From contig JASHSC010000315.1 of the NCBI GenBank assembly GCA_030036915.1, positions 1 through 20,424 of the forward strand: 20,424 nt of DNA, written 5' to 3'. This DNA comes from Terriglobia bacterium. Its GTDB lineage: Bacteria > Acidobacteriota > Terriglobia > UBA7540. How positions within the stretch are numbered: the stretch's first letter is position 1; each line of letters opens with the position of its first letter. Made by a program: the position numbers and the translations under genes. The notes under the pieces are model-generated. The model was not told the origin of the DNA. It was given only the letters and a program-made list of their open reading frames with translations, and ran no database searches. Of the stretch, positions 17,301 to 20,424 are shown in pieces.

Positions 17301-18578
17301 GCCGGTGTCGGGCTCGAACTCCGTGATCTCCAATACCGGCAGTTGCATGACGGGAGGCCGGGCGTTTCTGGGACTGAACATCACCTGGAACAATGGCGTG
17401 CGCGTGGAGTCCCTTTCCGGCGAGAGAGTGCTTACGAGCTTTTCAAAAGGCATGTCTTGATGCAGAAAGGCGCCCAAAGTTGCCACTCGAACGCGCCCCA
17501 GCACTTCCGCAAATGTCGGATCGCCGGAGAAATCGCACTTCAGAACAAGGGTGTTTACAAAGTATCCGACCAGTTCAGAGACCTCCTGCTTGGTGCGCAG
17601 AGCCATGGGGAAACCCACCGAAATGTGGCGGTGTCCCGAGTATCGGTAGAGCAGGGTCTGGAAAGCGGCCATGAAAGTCATGAACTGCGTCGCGCGGTGC
17701 CGCTGGCTCAGCCGGTTGAGCGAAGCCACCAAGCCCGCTGGCACAATGGCTGCGGTATATCCGCGGGGATTGGTGGGTTGGGCGGGTCGCGGATGATCAA
17801 GCATCAAGTGTTGAATTTCCTGTTCGCCCCCGAGCGCGCTGCGCCAGTATGAACTAAGAGCTTCCAGCGCATTCCCGCTTCTCCATTCCCTTTCCCAGGC
17901 CGCGAAATCGGAATACTGAATGGGCAATTCAGGAAGCTTGGGATAACCGCCCTCGCAGAATGCCCGGTAGGCTTCCGACACTTCGTGATAAAGAACCCCG
18001 AGAGACCACATGTCAAACACGATGTGGTGAACGACGAGAACCAACACGTGCTCGGCTTCCCCCAGGCGGAAGAGCTTGGCCCTGATCAATAAATCTGTGG
18101 ACAGATTGAAAGGCCGGCGCGCCTCCTGGTTGCAAAGCCGGTTTGCCTGTTCCCTCAAGTCATGACTCGACACTCCACTGAGGTCCGCAAAATCAAGCCT
18201 CAGAGCGCGCGAAGTCGAGACCACCTGCATGGGGGTCACGTCGTTCGAGATAAAGTTGGTTCGCAGAGCATCGTGGCGAGCGACGACTAATCCTAGGCTT
18301 CTTTCCAGAAGATCCCGGCGAAGTGGGCCCAGAATGTGCAGCCCCTGGGCAATGTTGTACATCGAGGTTTCAGGGTAAAGCTGGTCCCAGTACCAAAGGC
18401 CCTCCTGCCCAAAGGAAGCCGGGAAGGGCCCGGGAGTCGATTTTCTCGGAATTCGCTCATCCACCAAAGGTTCACTTGGACGGTCCATGAGGGAGTTCCT
18501 CTGTGCCGTAGTAGAAGTGGACGATCTTTCGACATCGAGAACCGCTCTGGTCCCTGGCAAAATCTCCATGAGTCGCAA
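14376..18578 (-). CDS. nonribosomal peptide synthetase, C-A-T-TE, predicted serine-activating
   Basis: About 1400 residues forming one terminal elongation module. C domain (about 47-490): RHDALRT (101-107), active-site HHIVFDMWS (184-192), VGYFVNTLVL (337-346). A domain (about 505-1000): YTSGSTG (658-664), NLYGPTE (796-802), YKTGD (886-890), NGKIQRR (994-1000). Carrier: LGGHSLL with Ser1053. Thioesterase (about 1095-1375): Ser1181 in GASFGG, Asp1208, His1348, with a long lid region between. The pocket residues read by eye are D704 V705 W708 H747 M772 S774 L797 V805 D806 K996 (DVWHMSLVDK), two conservative changes from the serine code DVWHLSLIDK. With no epimerisation domain, L-residues are expected. 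It is the first gene of the operon. The longest start is TTG (18578) with GAGGTGG upstream; ATG at 18569 or ATG at 18488 (AGAGGA 8 bases upstream) are alternatives, and the C domain is intact with any of them. Confidence 0.95.
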   Translation of the reverse strand: MRLMEILPGTRAVLDVERSSTSTTAQRNSLMDRPSEPLVDERIPRKSTPGPFPASFGQEGLWYWDQLYPETSMYNIAQGLHILGPLRRDLLERSLGLVVARHDALRTNFISNDVTPMQVVSTSRALRLDFADLSGVSSHDLREQANRLCNQEARRPFNLSTDLLIRAKLFRLGEAEHVLVLVVHHIVFDMWSLGVLYHEVSEAYRAFCEGGYPKLPELPIQYSDFAAWEREWRSGNALEALSSYWRSALGGEQEIQHLMLDHPRPAQPTNPRGYTAAIVPAGLVASLNRLSQRHRATQFMTFMAAFQTLLYRYSGHRHISVGFPMALRTKQEVSELVGYFVNTLVLKCDFSGDPTFAEVLGRVRVATLGAFLHQDMPFEKLVSTLSPERDSTRTPLFQVMFSPRNARPPVMQLPVLEITEFEPDTGAVKFDLTFWLEAKKDLEIALEYNREVFDTGTMERMSGHLLNLLKAVAENPDRPISNLPMLAPEEREQILVEWNRTSQPFPQSTVHELFEAQARKTPEAVAVEFEGTPLHYRELNERANQLAHYLRKMGVGPETLVAVAMERSLEMVVSLYGVLKAGGAYVPIDPDYPQERVAFMLQDAGAPVLLTQSRLLGRLPQHDGRVLCLDSEWEQVAHEEADNPPNLTTPENLAYVIYTSGSTGRPKGVMNTHRGICNRLLWMQDQYGLTCADKVLQKTPFSFDVSVWEFFWPLLVGARLIVAEPGGHRDAAYLVKLISEQGITVLHFVPPMLKVFLEEPEVTKCHSLRHVMCSGEALPYDLQEEFFSLLPSQLHNLYGPTEAAVDVTHWTCRRGDERKVVPIGRPLANTRIYLLDPRLQPVPIGVAGELHIGGVQVARGYHNRPELTAEKFIPDPFSGEPGARLYKTGDLCRWLEDGAVEYLGRMDFQVKIRGFRVELGEIERVLGGHPEVKSAVAVVIDSPDVGKQIIAYVVSRNGHQPSAHELGAYLKGKLPSYMVPSDFIFLETLPVTANGKIQRRGLPAPHSGETRTERQIVSPRDRVESELVRIWEDLLGKKPISIRDNFYDLGGHSLLAVRSVAAIERTFGQRLPLSTLIDGPTIEQLAVTLKKHCDVQSFSVVAIQTGGAKPPLYCVHGGGGEVLRFIPLARALGPEQPFYGLRFPEFDGNLSQVTIGLLAQRYIEEISRVQSDGPYYLSGASFGGLVALEMARQLKQEGREVALLVLFDTANPAFYHTLSPMESLKYRVRRLAGKLRYLGGNLWRATPGNKFRILAQTISSLRNRVSYSIWDATYRYFFWRQRPVPVRLRDNLKLFSALARAYRPQLYDGLITLFKAVEQSAEFGPDPSLGWACVARQGVDVHEVPGDHMTILDEPRVATLADRLRACIDFAQMASSKPLPVPSPQDPELNTTEGRLAGWK

Positions 18579-18630
18579 TCACCACCTCGGGGCGGGGTTG
18601 GTGACACCCCTTCAGCATTTTTGTCGAGCC

Positions 18631-18658
18631 ATCGTAGGTTCCGGGCGGGCAATCTCAA
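18631..18658 (-). promoter_or_regulatory. candidate sigma-70 promoter of the NRPS operon
   Basis: On the minus strand, TTGAGA (18658-18653), a 16-bp spacer, then TACGAT (18636-18631). This predicts a transcript start near 18624, about 45 bases before the TTG start of the NRPS. Both hexamers are close to consensus, but this was found by eye. Confidence 0.4.
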
Positions 18659-18777
18659 CTTGGGTCGAGTTCCGGCACAACCGACCCCCGCCAGACGATC
18701 CTCCAGGAGTTACTAGGGCAATCCGCGTGCAAAACCGCCCCCGTGCTATGCCTGATATCACTTTGTCAGGTGTTCCT

Positions 18778-18793
18778 TGCAATTCTGGATCCT
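18778..18793 (-). promoter_or_regulatory. weak -24/-12 (sigma-54-like) element upstream of the NRPS operon
   Basis: On the minus strand, AGGATCC then AGAA then TTGCA gives GG and GC dinucleotides separated by exactly 10 bp, as sigma-54 promoters need. The -12 half matches well and the -24 half poorly. A predicted start near 18767 falls in the CCTGA/TCAGG dyad. It is noted because a sigma-54 activator is encoded in the window, but chance matches are common in GC-rich DNA. Confidence 0.2.
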
Positions 18794-19149
18794 GATCTTC
18801 AACGAATTGAATGAGATGGAGTTGCCTCAAGGGAGCAATCGGAATGTGAGCCAGACCTTCGATCATTTCCATATGTGCAAAAGGTATTCAATCCCAAGAA
18901 GATTCGTTCCTTCCCCGCCTTCAAGTTCGATCTCGTCAGCGCGTCTAAGCTAACCGTGTAGCGCCCGGGTGACAATCCATGCTTCACCTGACTTCGAACT
19001 TGGGTTTTACCTGATTCGAAAGGCTCAAGAAGTGGGCGAACTGGCCTGTCCGGCGGCATTCGGAGTCTACGGTGGATAACCTCAACGGCCTTCTGTTCAG
19101 AGGATCACGGTTGCTCGAAAGGCACACGCGCGTGGAAGGTGGAAATTGC

Positions 19150-19225
19150 TGGTGGACCTGGAGGGGTTCGAACCCTCGACCTCATGACTGCCAGTCATGC
19201 GCGCTCCCAACTGCGCCACAGGCCC
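19150..19225 (-). tRNA. tRNA-Ala (anticodon GGC)
   Basis: The minus strand folds into a complete 76-base tRNA with encoded CCA. Acceptor stem GGGCCTG/CAGGTCC contains the G3-U70 wobble pair that marks alanine tRNAs. D stem GCGC/GCGC, anticodon stem CATGA/TCATG with loop CTGGCAG (anticodon GGC), T stem GAGGG/CCCTC with loop TTCGAAC, discriminator A. It decodes GCC and GCU. It appears to be transcribed alone and lies upstream of the NRPS operon on the same strand. Confidence 0.97.
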
Positions 19226-19580
19226 ACGGCGAAAACGCCGCCTTTCGTTTGTAACACGCGGCTGAAGCACTGTCAACAAACGAGCGGGTCAGGCGGCGAT
19301 GGGTGTTTCCGAGTGCGGCGGTGTATCTTATCCGCCGCCGGCGTCTTGAAAATTGTCCTGCCGGTTCGCGCGAATTAGATTTGGTTGCGAAGCGCGGGCT
19401 TGCGATGATGTCTCCAGGACTGTTAGCATTAGGGTACGATGAAAACGGTAAGATGGTCTTTTCCCTGGAGGACGCACCTCGCCGGAAGCGGGGGCGGAAC
19501 ATGAGGACCAGCCGACCGGGGCTCGCGGCGACAAGCCTCCGGCTTGAAACAAAGCATTCGATGGGATTAATCTACCGCGC
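19226..19580. other. region between the tRNA gene and the small-protein gene
   Basis: About 355 bp. It holds the tRNA promoter and a CGGCG-AAAA-CGCCG hairpin (19227-19240) in the short tRNA leader. The plus-strand frame 19303-19584 has no ribosome site or known motif and is arginine-rich in the way of a spurious frame. I see no gene. Confidence 0.5.
19248..19276 (-). promoter_or_regulatory. sigma-70 promoter of tRNA-Ala
   Basis: On the minus strand, a perfect -35 TTGACA (19276-19271), 17-bp spacer, and -10 TACAAA (19253-19248). The predicted transcript start near 19241 is about 16 bases before the mature tRNA 5' end. Confidence 0.75.
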
Positions 19581-19865
19581 ATGACCCTCGATGAATTTCG
19601 CGAAACTTTGCGCGATGAAAAGCCGCCGGCTGGTTTGAGCTTGGCTCTCGCCGGACTTTGGTGGGATGCCAAGGGCAGTTGGGCGCAGGCGCACGAATCC
19701 GCGCAGCAGGATGAAGGCCCCGCGGGCTCGTGGGTTCACGCCTATCTGCACCGCAAGGAAGGCGATGCCTCGAACGCCGGCTATTGGTATCGGCGCGCCC
19801 ACAAACCGCATTCGCAATTGTCCCTTGAACAAGAGTGGGAAGAGATCGCCAAGGCGTTGCTGTAG
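19581..19865 (+). CDS. small conserved hypothetical protein
   Basis: A 94-residue soluble protein rich in Trp, His, Glu and Ala. The C-terminal half, with SWVHAYLHRKEGD followed by NAGYWYRRAHKP, resembles a family of small uncharacterised bacterial proteins that I recall as having this AYLHRKEGD...WYRRA pattern; the function is not known to me. The sequence alternates helices in a way that could fit a short helical-repeat fold. There is no clear Shine-Dalgarno motif before the ATG. One arm of a 15-bp inverted repeat begins right after the stop codon. Confidence 0.75.
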   Translation: MTLDEFRETLRDEKPPAGLSLALAGLWWDAKGSWAQAHESAQQDEGPAGSWVHAYLHRKEGDASNAGYWYRRAHKPHSQLSLEQEWEEIAKALL

Positions 19866-19866
19866 A

Positions 19867-19954
19867 GTGTCCCCACCCGCGATTTGGGGTTTATCTTGCG
19901 TGTCAACCTGCTAACGCAAAATTGGAGAACAATCTAAAGCGCGGGTGGGGACAC
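19867..19954. repeat. 15-bp perfect inverted repeat with 58-bp spacer
   Basis: GTGTCCCCACCCGCG (19867-19881) and CGCGGGTGGGGACAC (19940-19954) are exact reverse complements. The first arm starts one base after the small-protein stop codon, so the structure could end its transcript. The terminal arms around an AT-richer centre also fit a small dispersed palindromic element. Confidence 0.65.
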
Positions 19955-20033
19955 CCGTGCTACAACTTTTTGGAACAAACCTTTCGGGCGCGGTGTCATT
20001 GTTAGGTAGAGGCGGAAGAACGCGGCGGCGGTA

Positions 20034-20062
20034 TTGAAGTTCGACTCCGATACTGATATTCT
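20034..20062 (+). promoter_or_regulatory. possible promoter of the ECF sigma factor gene
   Basis: TTGAAG (20034-20039), 17-bp spacer, TATTCT (20057-20062). A start near 20069 would leave only about three bases before the ATG, implying an almost leaderless transcript. This is tentative. Confidence 0.25.
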
Positions 20063-20071
20063 GAGACTGTT

Positions 20072-20424
20072 ATGGGCATTGCCCGGTCAGTGAGCATCGC
20101 GCTTGAGCATACTTTGCCCGCGGTGGACGGAGAAGCGGCTTTTGTGGCCGAACTTCGGGCGGGGTCGGAACCTGCGTTTGCCTACCTTTTGGCGGTTTAT
20201 CAGAATCCGGTCTACAACCTGGTCTCCCACATCGTCGAAAACGCCGCGGATGCCTCGGATGTACTGCAAGACGTTTTTGTGAAAGTCTTCAAAGGCATCA
20301 AGGGATTTAACAGCGACAGCACTTTGCGGACATGGATTTACCGCATCGCCGTGCACGAAGCCTCAAACCATCGCCGGAGCTGGATTCGGCGGCACTGGCG
20401 TGAGCCCTTTTCCGTGGATGACAC
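20072..20424 (+). CDS. ECF-type RNA polymerase sigma factor (N-terminal part, cut by window end)
   Basis: The first 117 codons of a sigma-70-family extracytoplasmic-function sigma factor. Region 2 is clear: FAYLLAVYQNPVYNLVSHIV, then DASDVLQDVFVKVFKGIKGF (core polymerase binding), then LRTWIYRIAVHEASNHRR (-10 recognition). Region 4 and any anti-sigma gene lie beyond the window. The ATG at 20072 has only a weak GAG-containing ribosome site; a GTG six codons later is an alternative start. The target genes are unknown. Confidence 0.9.
   Translation, partial: MGIARSVSIALEHTLPAVDGEAAFVAELRAGSEPAFAYLLAVYQNPVYNLVSHIVENAADASDVLQDVFVKVFKGIKGFNSDSTLRTWIYRIAVHEASNHRRSWIRRHWREPFSVDD

Larger units (their letters stand above)
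18579..19149. other. intergenic region upstream of the NRPS operon
   Basis: A 571-bp stretch between the NRPS start and the tRNA gene, expected to hold the operon promoter. It contains a sigma-70-like promoter, a -24/-12-like element, a small dyad (CCTGA at 18751-18755 with TCAGG at 18766-18770), and two ACCTGA(C)TTCGAA direct repeats at 18986-18998 and 19009-19020, 23 bp apart. Short minus-strand frames here have no recognisable domain. No transporter or regulator gene is present. Confidence 0.5.

Overview
The window looks like chromosomal DNA of a moderately GC-rich soil-type bacterium, probably an acidobacterium. This is inferred from style: secreted proteins built from choice-of-anchor-D (ASH-like) repeats and He_PIG domains, a small protein with a WYRRA-type C-terminus, long GC-rich inverted repeats between genes, and several orphan receiver proteins. 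No taxonomic marker gene is present. No insertion sequence, integrase, CRISPR array or rRNA was seen.

Left part (1-7500): a minus-strand pair of a single-domain response regulator and a receiver-less sigma-54 activator overlap as TGATG, like an NtrC-type regulator split in two. A plus-strand receiver protein follows across a 453-bp intergenic region that carries TGTAGG/CCTACA half-sites. Next come a very large secreted protein (ASH-like repeats, He_PIG, glycoside-hydrolase-like barrel) and a degenerate receiver with Glu at the phosphorylation site. No histidine kinase is in the window.

Middle (7595-18578): a minus-strand run of five genes. In transcription order they are an NRPS with C-A-T-TE domains, an Sfp-type phosphopantetheinyl transferase, a stand-alone A-T didomain protein, a cytochrome P450, and, after 65 bp, a lipoprotein paralogue of the large glycoside-hydrolase-like protein. 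The first three overlap (10 bp, then ATGA), and the P450 follows after 46 bp. The adenylation pocket residues read as leucine for the A-T protein (DAWFLGNVVK) and serine for the large NRPS (DVWHMSLVDK). The simplest reading is a self-sufficient two-amino-acid pathway: the transferase arms both carrier domains, the P450 may oxidise the carrier-bound leucine or the product, the C domain joins Leu to Ser, and the TE releases a Leu-Ser-derived product. The product itself is a prediction.

Right part (18579-20424): a 571-bp region upstream of the NRPS with candidate promoters, a tRNA-Ala(GGC) gene with a good sigma-70 promoter, a small conserved-looking protein, a 15-bp perfect inverted repeat, and the start of an ECF sigma factor cut by the window edge.

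The most interesting targets are the compact Leu/Ser NRPS operon with its A-T/P450 pair, and the two glycoside-hydrolase-like paralogues, one of which lies directly downstream of that operon.
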